Origin: Cheilinus undulatus
Taxonomy: Eukaryota > Chordata > Actinopteri > Labriformes > Labridae
Reading direction: 5' to 3'
Assembly: GCF_018320785.1 (NCBI RefSeq)
Contig: NC_054873.1
Span: 29,788,196-29,852,195 of the forward strand
DNA length: 64,000 bases
The notes beneath the pieces were generated by a model that saw only the letters and a program-made list of their open reading frames with translations, did no database searches and was not told the origin of the DNA. A program made the position numbers and the translations under genes. This document shows, one piece after another, positions 44,101 to 58,800 of this stretch. Positions within the stretch are counted from its first letter, which is position 1. The number at the start of each line of letters is the position of its first letter.

Positions 44101-46812
44101 TGCAGCATAAGCACATTACCGCCGCGAATTTGTATGAGACATGTATGAGGACTGTTACCACTCACATCTGGAATGAATGAAGAAGATGAAGGACTCCAAA
44201 CAACTAAAGAATCTCTGTTCAGGACAAGCAGTGCAACAAGGTATTTTGTTTTATATACAGTTTTATTTTATGTTTGCACAAAAATTGAAATCTTACACTT
44301 TGTAAATACTTGGATGTCCTTTTGATACATTTGCAGTTCTTACAGCAGTATGTTGGTGTGTTGGAGAGATGTGAGCATGATGATGTTACTAAGATGACGC
44401 TCCACAAGATTTCTGTCTGTCTGTTGTCGTGAAGAGATCTACCATGTGTGTTGGGGTACATGGAGGCTGAATACGTTTTAAACAAATAAAAAATTGAGGA
44501 TGGAGTCAAAATAAAAGTATATAATTTTACAAATTAAAGTATTACTAACTACACATGAGAGGAAACAAACTACTTCTTGCATGAACTACATGTACTGCAC
44601 ATCTTCTTTCCTAGAGCAGTTCTTTTTCAACAACACTAACATGTAAACTGTCTTGGGTAAGAGCAAAGTCCGGCTCACACACTGATCAATCAATTGTGAC
44701 CACGCAGAAAGCACAACCAAGCCTTAACCCAAAAAAACATCATGCACCTGAACCTAGCACACTAAGTCTTTTGGGTTCTATTTGTATTCACTGCTAACAT
44801 TTGTAGAATGTGGCAAATTGTTTCATACTGTGATGAAATAAGCAGATGTGGCTCTGTCACTCCTTGAAAATCCCTCTGGATTCATTCATCCTGACAGAGA
44901 TCTTCATACGGCACCAGCTGTGCCCATTTGGAGAGATGGACTTTTAGGATACACTCAAACTAGGCAATCCATACCGTGCCTGGGCACATTTGGGCTTAAC
45001 TGAGTGTCTGTTAGTTGGCTGAGAGAACAAACTTGTGCCTTATCTGGTATATTTTCGTGGTTGATATCCCCATGATAAATGAGAAAATTACGGTGTTCAA
45101 AGTGAGGTTTCGGGGGAGGGATGAGGAAGGAGTAGCCACTGTTTTGAATCATCACTCATCTCACTGCATCCTCAGATTTGATGTATTGAAGTGGAAAGCC
45201 TTGCACTTCACGTCACAAAATGCAGTGCAGTCTGGATCATATGTACAGTCCCCTCCAAAAGTATTGGAACGGTGGGCCCAATCCCTTTATTTTTGATGTA
45301 GACTTAAAACAGTTGGGTTTGACATCAAAAGATGAATATGAGACAATAAATCAACATTTCAGCTTTTATTTCCAAGTACTTACGTCTGGATCTGATACAC
45401 CACTTCGAAAAGCACTCTTGTTTGAACACACCCATTGTTCATGTGAGCAAAAGTATTGGAAAATGTGACTGATAAGTGTGTTTTGTTGCCCAATGACATT
45501 GATTATTCACACAATAAACAGTAATAAATGTCTACACTCAGTTTCAGATTTGGGTTTTGTCAGTGCAGACTGCATTTATAGTTGAGAGGTGTGACCAACA
45601 TGAAAACCAGTGAGCTGTCTATGGGTGAAAAACAAACAACTGTAAAACATTAGCATGATTAACAGAAAGGCCAGGCTGGAATTTGCCAAAGAGTACAGAG
45701 AAGAGCCTCAAACATTCTGGGACAAAGTTTTATGGACTGATGAGACAAAGATGAACCTTTTCAAAGTGATGGAAAAGCAAAAGTTTGTAGAAAGAAAGGA
45801 TCTGCTCATGATCCCAAACATAAAAGCTCATCTGTGAAACACAGTGTATGTAATGTCATGGCTTGGGCTTGCATGGCTTCATCTGGGACGGGCTCATTAA
45901 TATTTATTTATGATGTAACACATGATGGCAGCAGAAATGAACTCAGAAGTCTTCAGAAACATTTTGTCTGCCAATTTAAAGAAAAATGCAACCAAACTGA
46001 TTGGGAGTTCTTCCATCATATAGCAAAATAACGACCCAAAACACACTGCCAAAACAACACAGATATTCATCAGAGGTAGGAAGTGGAAGGTTTTAGACTG
46101 CCCAAATCAATCTCCAGACTTAAACCCTATAGAGCATGCATTTTACCTCCCAAAGAGGAGATTAAAGGGAGTAACCCCCCAAAACAAACAACAACTGAAA
46201 GAGGCTGCGGTGAAAGCCTGGAAAAGCATCACACAAGAAGAATGCTAAAGTTTGGCGATGTCAGTGGATCACAGGCTTGATGCAGTTACTGCAAGAAAAG
46301 GATTTCCAACTAAATATTAAGTCTTATTCACTTTAATGTGTTTTAAGTCTATCTGTTCAAATATTTTTGCTCACCTAAAAATTTGGTGTTCCATTACAAA
46401 TAATGCTACCTCCTAAGTTGTGTATCAGATCCAGATGTAAATACCTGGAAATAAATGCTGAATTGTTGATCACTCACAATGTTTGTGGATAAAAGACACA
46501 TATTTCTAATTTTGCACTCTTCATCCCCTCTTTATTCCTCTGTTCAGTTTATGAAGAGGAGGGTATTTATACGCAACTCCTCCAAGCTAGCCAGCATTTA
46601 CCCACCTTGGTGAGATGAAGCTTTCCCCCAGAACCTCTGGTACAGATGATTAAGTGCTTGGAGAAGAGAAAGCACTGCCTTTCCCCTTCCTTCTTCAGGG
46701 ACAGAGAGCCCAGTCGCCCACGGGTGATCTTTCCCTTCTCACTCATCGGCACTTGGATGAGAGACCCTGTATATTGTGCAAATAAAAGGAGGGCAAAGAA
46801 ACAAGAAGGAAG

Positions 46813-46847
<35 letters not shown>

Positions 46848-49800
46848 AGGAGAAGATGCAAGAGAAGGTGAGATTTATTCAAAAATAGAACAAGAAGAGG
46901 ATCTAATAAGACACGATTTAGATAAAATTCTCACTCTGCAGCACAGGGTTGAAGCTGTAAAATGAATCTGTCAGACAGCTAAGGATAGACAGATAATCGC
47001 TTCTTCAGTGGAACTACGTCTATCTTCAACAGGACTTGAACACCCGAGTGTGGGTCTTACCTTGTCTCACAAAAGTCTGGCTGGTGTCCAGGAGGATTTC
47101 ACAGCCCTCCACGATCATGCGCTCTATTGCCAGGTTCTTCCGTATGTTTTCAGTCTCACTCACTTCATCGTGCATAATTCTAGGAAAAAGAGAAATCACA
47201 CAATAATCATTTGAGGAGAGCAGAAGTGCATAAATTCCACCAGAAAGTAAAACACACAAATAAAGTCTTTAAAAATGTGAATGTCAGTATTTGCGATGAC
47301 TGTCTTGCAAGCACTTTACATTGTTCATTGTTTATAACATGGATTTAAAAGAACAATTTGGTTGCATTTATACTTTTAAAACATTTTGTCTGAATTGTTT
47401 TGGCATACTAAAGTCATAATGTGATTACACACCTGTCTACAAATCATTAGGTGTATACACTGTGAGGTAGGTAAATGTTGTTCTAAAAACTTTGTGCGAC
47501 TATGTATGAGGCTTGAGAATAAAGCCACAATCAAATTTTAATCCCTTAGTGATACTCTTTTTGTAAGTCTGTGCCAATGTGTTAAGAAGTCTACTGTACT
47601 CAGAGTTTTAAAATCTTGAGCGTACAATTTCACCACATTGACAATAAGGGGTCAATAGATAATCAGCCAGGCCAATTATTAAGGCAAATATTTGTCATTT
47701 GGCTGATTATTTGTGTCTGCATTTTATTTTTAATCAATAAATCTAATTAAACAAGAAGTGCTATTTTCATTCACTGCAAGGTGTGTCCTTCCCTCTAATC
47801 CTGCTTTCCCCTCACAAGTTTTTATGTGTTGTCCTTCAAACACCATCTGGCTGGCTACGTATCCCATGAAAATCTGCAAATCAAAAAAGCCTGGGTGTAA
47901 CCGGCACTGTATGCTTCTTTTTCTTCTTTTGTTGTCATGATTTGTTCAGATAGGGTCAACAGTCTTTTGAATGACTTTATTAGCTACACTGTAAAATCAA
48001 TATAGATGCAAAACACATTGTCAATGCTTTGATCAATTCAAAATAAAGTGATGAAACTATGGCAGTTCTCCATTTCACATTCAGTTGGTTGACATTTTAA
48101 ATGTCCAACAGTCCAGCACTAAAATTTTAGTCCCATTTTTAATTTTTATATGTTAGCTAGTCTTTCTCATTGAAAATAAAGGATGCTGACAAACATTTTT
48201 AGAAACATTTTCAGTAGACAAAGTTAACACAGTATTAATAAATGCAAATATGCACTGATTTATCAAGATAAATATTCTTGTGCAACTGAGGCATGACAAG
48301 TTCAAATGTAGTTTGTTTTAAGTTTCTGGTGAATAAACACAACTGTATTGTTTCGGTTGTAAGAAATAATCCATCACCCACTGAAAATGACGTTGACATT
48401 AACAACCCATTTTGTAGATTCACTTGCTAAAGAGGCTAAAGGTGAAACATGCTGTATTTCCACTTCATTTTCAGTTTCCCATGCAGCTCCTAAAACCAGC
48501 CTTGCAGTTGTCATGTAAAGTCATGAAGGGATTTTAGATGAAACCAGGATTTACCTGGAGAGCTCCTCTAGCTTGGATTTGGCATAGTCCAGACTGTTTC
48601 TTTCGATATGTTCATGAGGTGTGTGGGCCAAGAGTTCATGGAGTGTGAGGATGTAGCGAGGAATCTACAGAGAAAAAAGAAACAGGGGGTTCACACTCAA
48701 GTATAAGCTTATATGCATGCATGAGCACAAAGATGTGCACAGAGGAGTATACACGTGCATGTAAACTAATGAGTAGTAGATCAATTGAGAGCACAATCTA
48801 CGCTCATCAGCAAAAATATACCATCAGCACAGCCTGCTGTAGGCCCCAGCAGAGAGAGCCATCAGGAAACTGCTTGCATCATCAGAAAGGGTCCGTTATT
48901 AAAGCCTGAGCTCCAAAAGCAACTGCTTTTTATAGACATGAAAAACACTACAGGGATATTCTGGGCCATAGCAGACAAATGCCTGCTGTTTCTGTTCTTG
49001 ATCAGTGCTGCTGCAATATGGGACATTGCTCAAAGAGCCAACGTCGGGGGCGAGCTCTTTAAGCCAAGTCTGACTAAGGCATCATGGCCAAGTCCTAAAC
49101 ACATTCATGATAGTATTGATAATTGGAAATTAGGGAATGGGTTTAAATTAATCCTATGTTGTGTTTTTAATTTTTAGCAGCAAAAAACCCAAGCAGAAGA
49201 AACACTGATCATATAAGGTAAACTTAGCTTATGGACAAGAGACCAACTAATACACTAAAACTTTGAGAAGTTTTGTTATGATGGTAGGATATATTTTTCT
49301 TACACTCTCTTACTCTTCACATTTACAGTACAACAGATTCATAATTTAATGTTTAGAAACATGACAGCCATAAACAGTTGAACAAATAGTCTTAATCATT
49401 AAATTCAAACACCTGTTGGTTGAAATAACAGTGCCAGTGGGTGAAAACTGATAAAAATAGCCTTGAATTAAAAAAGAACATGAAGGAATACTGAAAAAGA
49501 AAGGGACCCCATAGGTAAAGCTGATAAAATAGCACTTCATTATCAACAATCAGGAATATGTGAAATTTAGGATGAGGTCAATTAAACTACTCCAGTTCAG
49601 ACTTTCGATTTGCATTTACTGGGGTCTTTAATTTCATTTACCTTTGTGATAATTGATTTAAGGAACAACCAGCCATGAATATTTACAGAACAAATCATCA
49701 AACTGCTTTACAGACAGCTACACTTTGGTTTCATTGGCATAGCCATATCCAGCTAGTAGCTATTAAGTTGTTGAATTATATGGCTCGAGGGTAACATTTT

Positions 49801-52800
49801 TATGTGAGGAGAACAACTTGGCCCAGAGTGGCTGTGAGATCAGAATTAACAACAAAATCCCGCTTCAGGCGGCAGCTCTGCAGCAAACAAATTGGTCTGC
49901 CTTTATTTCTTGTGTATATCAGTGAGACAAATGAGCCAACCTGGAACATGGGGTAGGTGAGGAAGGTCTCCAGAGTCCTCTCCTCACAGTCAGGCTTGGC
50001 CTCATACTGCTTCAGCAGCTTGTCAAAGTCTCGGTTCTGCTTGCAGTGGGCCAGGATCTGCAAGCTGTACTGATGGTTCCTCACAAACTCCTGGTAGATA
50101 TTCAGCATGGGAAGAAGGATGTCGAAGAGGTCGGCTGGATAGAAATGGACACCAAGACTGTTACAATGACACCAGCAATGCTGAAGGTTTGAAAAAGAAC
50201 TAAATCAGAGGTTTTCTTACCAAGCACTAATGTTGGCCAGCTGGCTATTCTGGCTTTGAGACCCTGGTAAAATATCTGATGTAGGAACATAATAGTTTCA
50301 CTGAAAGAACAAAGAATAGAAAACATGTTAAACAGTACAAAATTTAATCATTCATTCAGCATCAATTTGAATTTGAATTTTTTGAGGCAGTTTTCCTTCT
50401 TTAGTCAGTTACAGTACGATGATTTATCATTGGGGAATCATCTTAATTATTTCAACTAGATAAAAATGCGATTTCAAGCTGATATTGAGTGGAGATGCTG
50501 AGAGCTGAACTGTGGAAGAACTGCTGAAAATAGCTGAAAAAAAGCATAAAAATAGCTAAAAATAGTATAAAAGCTGAAGAATGTGATACCCAATTTGTGA
50601 AAAATGTGAAAACATTGCTCAAAAAATCAAAATACCGAAACCAGTAACAAAAACAAAAAAAAAAACAAACAAAACAAAACAAAAAAAAAACAAAACAAAA
50701 AAAAAAAAACAAAAGTTGGCCACTGCTTCACTGATGGAGTAGCCTATCGAGTGTAAAAGCTGATGGTGTGTGAGATGGTGCTAAAGAGGTGGAGATATTG
50801 TTTACAGTTTTAAAACCATTATAGTATAAGCGACATGTATGAATGAAGTTTGGATGTATTATGATAGACAGACAATGTGAGACAACAGAAAGAAGGTGTC
50901 ATGGATGTATAAAGGCTTAAAAAAAAACACTTGATGGAGAGGGGAGCATTGGTTGGGAAGAAAGAGGAGGAAGAGATGGAGTCTCATTAGATAAACTAGA
51001 AAAGCACTCGGGGAGCGCAGACCTCCGCCATTAGCCCTATCTCTCAAATCCTTTAAAAAATTCCTGGATCTGTCCCCATGTGCCCCCCACCACGGGATTT
51101 GCCAATTACTCCCTCCCCAGTGGGGTGGACACACGGTGAGGCAAAGCACTGGCTTTGCTACATGTGGACTATGATGGTGGAAGCATTGCCTGCTGGTGCC
51201 AACAGATGCACTGACAGTCTCACCCATGATCCCACTTGACTACTGGAAGTCGTGGCAGAGGGTGAATATTCCTCTATTCCTCCCAGCATTGTGAGTATTC
51301 TCGCTGCAATTTGCTGTCTTTCTCTCTGTTATGCTCCGACTCATCTCCTCGACCAGGCGTGCTTCTGTCAAACTCGATAAACTCCAAAACTTTGGATAGA
51401 AACACACCCAAAAACTGCTAATGGGATTGAAGTTACTCATATTCGCCATCTCCTGGTGTGAAGTGGTAACAGCGCAGACTTCTGCTATTAGCCCTATCTC
51501 CCAATAGTACAGAATCTTTTAAAAAAAATCCTGGATCCAGACGGTGATCTGGATCAGTCCCAAAATCTAATTAGTTTTTCCTTATGCCATTTTTGACATT
51601 TCCTGAAAAATTCATGAAAATCCGTTCATAACTTTTTGAGTTATGTTGCTAACAAACGAACAAACGAACAAACGAACAAACCCACCCGATCACATAACCT
51701 CCTTGGCGGAGGTAAAAAGGGGAAGATGGTAAGGAGGAGTAGGACCATAGGAAGATGTGGTAACAGACAATGAGGTTGAAGTCTGAAAACCTCCAAAGTT
51801 TAAATAAAATCTAAAGGTTGAAGATATGAAGGAATGAACCAACTGTAATAATTAGAAAAATTAAACATTTGGATATCATTTAACCTGTTTAAAGTACCAG
51901 ATATTACCTATGATCTCCTTGGTTTATGTTGTTCTGTCTTGGCCTCATGATTGGATAATAGCTAACAAATATGTATAGCTTGCATCTATGGTGCATTGAC
52001 TTATCAAAGTTTCCCCCCACAACACTACTCCATGTCACTAATAGTAAAAAAAACTCCACAAGTCATATTATCTAATGCAATACATGGAAGTGCTTTGTGA
52101 GAAAAGAGCATCCAACCTGTTGAGGAATATGCTGCTGACGTCATCATGGGTGATGGGTGGTTTCTTGGAGCTGGCTGCCATGCGGAGCGGCCTCAGGAAG
52201 TTGTTCACTAATATATGAAGCTGCTGCACATACTCAGCCTCGGAATCCAACATGCTGAACACCACCTGGTTCCTCTTCCTCATGCTCTCTGCATGTGGTG
52301 AACGGATGTAATCCTGGATGATTGTCTTCCACTTCCTCCTGCAGATCCAGCCTCGCAGGAAGCTCTGGACCTGGGATGTCAACACACTGAGGTCAGTTTC
52401 TACCTGGAGTGCACACTGAAAATACGGCACCGAGCTTATTTTATTGGTTTTACTTTTTTGATTTTCTTGATTTCAGAGTCATCATCAGATGGAGCGGCCG
52501 CAGGACTTGCATGAATCTTCTCATTGTCTTTGAGTAGCCCAGCAATCTGCCAGGGAAGCATCCAGAAAAAAGACTAATCATTACCACTTCCACACTTGTC
52601 TTCTTCACACTTACTGTACCAGCATGTAAACAAAAAGACTCAGTAAACAAGACAAGACCTGTCAGCACTGAGGCATGAGCCTGACTAAACTGGCTGCTCA
52701 CTTGGCTGCTATCGCTGCATTAATGTTTATCTACATTGGTTATTTAAACACAGTATGTACCAGACAGACAACAAGGTAAACAGGCAGTGAAAAAAACATA

Positions 52801-55800
52801 GACTAGAGCTGCCCTGAACTGTTTGAAGCTAAGTGTCTCTATTTACTCCGTAGATGGCCTGAGAGTTAATTGTCACTACATTTCATTGAAGGGATGCAAT
52901 TTAAAGCTGCGTTCATGCATATTCAGCACATAATTTGATTTCGAGCAACACATTTGCACATTAAAGTGAAATGGCTATTTGATCTGAAGAATACAGCCTA
53001 GTTAGAGGCATTGTTTCTCAGAGGACATACAAGGAGAATGGTTTGGGTGAACAAATCTCTCTGTGTGACTGAGCAGTGCATCCTTATCCATTTCATTACT
53101 TTAAACACATATAGAACAAACATAACAATAGTTAGCTAAGGTCATCAGTTTCCCATTGGTCCAGAAAATATTTGTTCTGGCAGGCTAAGTTTAGCATGGG
53201 ATTTTTTTTTCCTTAAATGACTGTGCAATCCAGGAAAAAGTGATGGCAAAGTATTATTGTGCCCGACTAGGGTGTCTTTTTTATAGCAGTTTTGACTACA
53301 TAATTAATTTCTGGTGATCCTTCATTATTATGTTGCAGACAGGGAGAACAGTACAGCAAAATATTAACCATCACAAAAACTCAGTCTGAAATACTGTGGA
53401 TTAGAAGCCTGGTGCAGGGCTATCATGTGTGTAAGGTAAGGCTGTAACCAACTGCCTTTGCCTAGCATAAAGGCTGGAAACAACAGGGGAGAGTGGGGTA
53501 AGATCCATTTTTTGCTTATGTGGCTTTCCGTGAAAGGAAAAAAGCTGCAGGGCAACCAGACAGAGTGCATGGTACACTGAACACTTCCAATCTTGATTTG
53601 GGCTGTCCAGTGGTGTAGCAGTGTTTGTAGAAGTGGGTATCTCTTTAATTTATTGCATTAAAGGTGACGTAATTGACCAAATGACACCTATAAAAACATT
53701 TATAAACATTCGTAAAGCCTCTTTCATGTGAGCGACAGGTGTCGTGTCATGATTATGATTGTGTCATGTCAGTCTTGAAATAAGGTGTTACTTAAGTGAC
53801 AGACATGCTTCTATTTTGAAAGAAAATAAGGAATTCCAAGTTGATTTAAGATTATAACGTCAACTTCACTGTGGGGAAAGGAACTTTTTATGGATTGCAA
53901 AAGAATGAGAAAAGTAAACGTGGAATATTTGGTATCACAGGGTTCAGATGACTTTTGACTCTCCCACTAAGCTGACTTACCTAAAATAACACATTTTACC
54001 CAGACATCTTTTTAAAAGCTACACTGAGTCATACACTGAGTCTTGAAGAAAGATTCAAGACAGAAAATTATTCACTTTAACTTAAAAAGGTGTCTGACTT
54101 GTATTACAAATGTTTCCCGTCTACTGTGAAATCCCTTAGGTTGGCAGGCTTCATTGGGATCATGAGAACAATAAGAGCTGTGAGACATTTATAAAGCTTT
54201 ATGCCAAGCTGCTCCACAAATAGGGAGAGGAAAAGCAGAACGTTCTGAAATAAACCAGAACATATGAATACAAAACAACTGTGTCCCTCTCTGTGTTTTG
54301 TTCTTTGTAAACCTGCTCTTCAAAATATGAGATCCTGACATGCATGGAAAGACTGAGTCCAGCTGATCGCAGGGTTCAGATCTTACTGAAGTGGTGTGAT
54401 GTTTGTTTCCATTTCAGTCATTGTGGAGATACAGGGGGAGCAAATATCACTGCAAAATTCAGACTCTTGAGGTTTATGTTCAGGGCACATTATCTGGTCA
54501 TATGTGGTAGTGTATTCATGCATGTTTACATCTCTTCTCCTCAGTGTAAAGGCATCATGGTGAATATTACCTCTGATTTGAGCCTTTCAATCTCTATTTC
54601 CCCATCTTCTATCTGTTGTCGAAGTTGCTTAGCAACTGTTTTCTCTGTCTCCACAATCTGAAGTAGATGAAGATACTTTTGCATGAGAGTCTCATGCTCG
54701 GTGGCCAAGTTTCTGTAACTGTAACGTAAGCAAACACACATAGACACACATATTTCTGAAGTGTATGTACTGCCATTTATTTTGTTGTATGTTCTGTTAT
54801 TTTGCAACAAAAACAACTTGTTTTTTCTTGCTGAACAAAGCAGTTTTATATCATTCCTCATATTTAAACACCAGTTATAAAACCATAGGAACATCCTCCC
54901 CATCCTTCTAATGACTATTTTTGCTTCTAACAGTCATGTCTTTACATTTCACTGATGTGTGCTTTTACCTGGCATGTGATATTGCAGCCACCCATTCATC
55001 GCAGTCCTTTACATCCTCGGTGCGTAACTCCAGTGCCTTTTGGTTTTCATGGGTAAAGCTGACAGTGAAATAGTACTGAAACAAATTAAGGGGGTGGGGT
55101 TGGGGGGTTCTAATTAGAAACAACAGGACTGCCATTAACCTGACACAAAAAAGGGCCATTCATTATTGCACACTCTTTAGATAAAACTATCATATTGTGT
55201 CTCAACTGAGGATTCTTCTTCTATCTGTGTGTGTGTCTGTGCCTCTCTGCCTGCTGCCGTGGACATCAAGCAGGTGATTTAAAACAACATAGGGCCTGGG
55301 GAAGCCATATCGTCCTCGCCCACCACTGCAATTGATGGAGCACACCAAGGGGGCCTCCCCCAGTTCCTGGTATGTCTCTAGTTCCCAGAAGGTAATCCCA
55401 TAAGACATGGAGACTGCAGCTTTAGGCAATTACATAACTGCCATAGCTGTTTCCTAGCAACTGAACCTCTGTTATTATTATTATTATTATCATTATTATT
55501 ATGATGATGGATTTTAGTGTCATTTAAATCAATCTAATTAATCCTAATTATAGGATTTGTAATTAATAAATCGTAATTAATCGCACATGTTTAATAATTT
55601 GAGAGAGATTGAATGGTAGATTTCATAAAAATAGTAACAAAACAAACAGAAGGGCTTCTGAATGGCATCAAAATTTTTATTAGCTTCTGAAACAGAAGAA
55701 GTGGAGACCAGGTACAGATTGTCCACTTACTAGTCAGTCTAATATGGTATCAGTCTGAAGAATGTGGATTTTATCCATAGATTTAAAGAAATTAAAAACA

Positions 55801-58800
55801 CAGAGGTTTTTGTACACATGTTCCAATCAAAGTTATAAAGCTACTTTAGTCAACTGTGTGAAAGCATCAGCATACTTTTATAAATCACATGTTTCACTCC
55901 TTGGCAAATCAAATATTTTTGATTTGCCAAGGTATTAAAACATTTGAATTTAAAATCTTAAACTATGTCAATAAAGGTAATGGATTGACTCCATCAGTCA
56001 TTAAACACACACTGGTGCAACTACTCAGATAAAAAAGTCAAAAGGCTTTTTTTAATAAAATATGATGTGAGTTGGTTTGCTAAGTAAAAAAGTATGCTAT
56101 AAACCACTAGTCCAAGAATAATAGTACATCAATTATTTAACTTTTAATTGCATTAAAGCAATTTTTCCTTTAATTTTGGATGTTACACCCATGACTTGTT
56201 GGATTTTGTCTTATGAGGCCCTCTTTTGCAAGAACTCAATATAGCATTTATTGTTGTTGAAAACAAAGGAAGAACTCTGAAACTCCCTGAAGAGAAATGT
56301 TGTCTTTTCTGTTGATTGTCTGGCCATGTTTAGGGAGACCAGGCCCTAATCTTTGGCCTGCAGATGTTCAACAGGCACCTATCAACCTACGACTGATCAT
56401 TATTCATGGCTCACCGCTCCTCCATCTTCACATTCATTAGGTATTCATCCTACCGTCAAAGAAAATCTATTTCTGGCAGAGAGGCATGCATGTTGTTGTA
56501 GTTTTCCCTCATGATCTCTGTGAGAGCGCAGTGAGTGTCTAGGTTGAGGCGATGTTAAGCACACTGTCTGCTTCCTGCTTTATATTTATGGCTGAGTCAC
56601 CTTAAAAAAATCATCACTGATCTCAGCAGAGATGCCAGATTGATTCAGCATGGGTAAAAAATAACATGCATGTGTATTATTTGCTCTTTAATCTATGAAA
56701 CACTTGTTTTGGTGTTGGAACAAAACAGTCTTGTTCGTCCCTCTTTGCTGCAGACATGAGCCGGCAGTAAATGACCATTTGGGATTTTTTTGAGTGATTG
56801 TAAATTATATCATTAAAGAAATTCCTTATGTAAATGCCTTCCACTGAAAAGTAGCTCCATTGTCTTGCAGCAGTACAGTTAACAGACTTTCCTGAATCAT
56901 AGCATGAGATCTATACAGTGATAGATTCCCTGGAGAGATGCTGTTTGTGTTGGTAATCACTACACATGCATACACTTTGATTTTTAATGAGTTTTCTTGA
57001 TCAGCTATGTTAAAACGTGCAGTTTAACCTATTTATTGGCCTGATCTTTTTAGATTTGTAACACGTTTTGTGCCAAATGAAGCACCTCTTGCTTTGATAG
57101 CCTCTTATGTTATTGGCTGAAGTGCTGCTGTTTCCTAGTGTGAGCTGACTGTGTTTTCTATAAATGGACTCTGACCCCTCCAAGGTGCTGCAAGAAACAA
57201 ATTTAGCCCAGAAAGCGCTCGTATTAATAGGAGAGCTGCGACAAACTCCTCTCTGTTACCCCTCCTCTTTTAACTGCATCATTCTTTGGGATGCAAATAA
57301 GGGTTGCCATAGAAACCACAGGCTCAAACGCATAATCATTTTCACACTAACTGCATTTGAGGATAAATATAATGTAAGGATTATAGTGGATTAGGAAAAC
57401 ATCGCCACATAAGCATGAATCCAGGTGGAGATGGGAGATAGAGGAGATTTTTACGCTTATTAATGGTGTTTGTTTACAATCAGAGGCAGTTTTTTTTTAG
57501 TGCACCATCATATCACTCACATCACTTGTTTTTCATTTGTGCAGATCTCAGTGCTTTCATGCTCGGTAAACACAATTCAGGAATACAAAGAGAAGCAAAA
57601 ATCTACTCTGTTTGTTTACACCAAGATTGCAGGAACTTATTTTCCATGCTTTTCTCAGCATGCTCTTATTTAAAAAAACAACAACAAAAAAACAGCACAA
57701 TGCAGAAGAAGTAGCACTGCTGACAGAAAAAGAAAAATAATTGGGATTGTTTAAGGGGGTATTTTTGTTTGTTTGTTTTTGAGCGTTTAAAACAAGAGCG
57801 TGAGCACAGCATTAGCAAGTGTGTTGCATTATGCCTTGTCAGCACAAAGGCAGCTGTTCACAGGAAGAGCCTGGACTCACTTTGGATTACAGCCCTACCT
57901 ACAGAGTCAGGCACTGAGCCTGGAGAGAGGAGAGCTGATGGCATGAAGGCATTACATCCCTCTACTGTTTGTCACAATGATACTCAGCAACATTCCTCCT
58001 TCTGGTTGTCACATTTTTTTGATTTAGGGAGCGGTGATTGGAGATATTTTAAAATGCAATATAGATTGTTCAAATATGTAAATACATCACTTAACCAGTA
58101 TGCCATGGGTCAATTTCAACAAAGGACATGCAGACTAGTTTAAATTAAATTCCCCCTATTAGAATGAATCGTCTTATTCCAATCATTTGAATCAGAGCTG
58201 ACTGATCACTGGCTCCCTGCTGTTTCTCGACCTTTAGCTGTCATACCATCATTTCTCCACACGATGGAAACCCTGAGGCAACAACTTTTTCATGTTTTAG
58301 TGGAAGCAGCAATAGGTATATCACTCTCCGCCCTAAAACGTCAAAAAATATAACGGCCTAAAGTCAAAATTAAAAAAAAATGTGACAAACCAAATTGCAG
58401 ACTCTTCCCAGTGAGAACTGAACTATTTAAACTCCACGCGCCAATAAAAACTATGTAATCAAAAACAGAGAGAGAAAAAAGGGGATCAACCTCGGGTTTG
58501 CTGCAACCTGCATGAAAACCCTGCAGAGCTCATTACCAGGGCTGCTGTAATACCATTAGGTGTTAATATTGTTACCTCATCATTAATGCCATGCATGGAT
58601 TACATAACTAGCAATACAGCAATCTGAAACCTCGTGCTTTTCTGCGGCGATGGATTTGAGGTCATCATGCATATAAGCGTAACAAAAGGCTTTTTTCTGA
58701 CCTACGATAGGGTTAAAATGATACATTCAGCCTTGCCCCTTGATATTTGAACATGAAGCCTACAAAACAATAAAGCAGTTGGTGAGAGAGCGCGCGCGTG

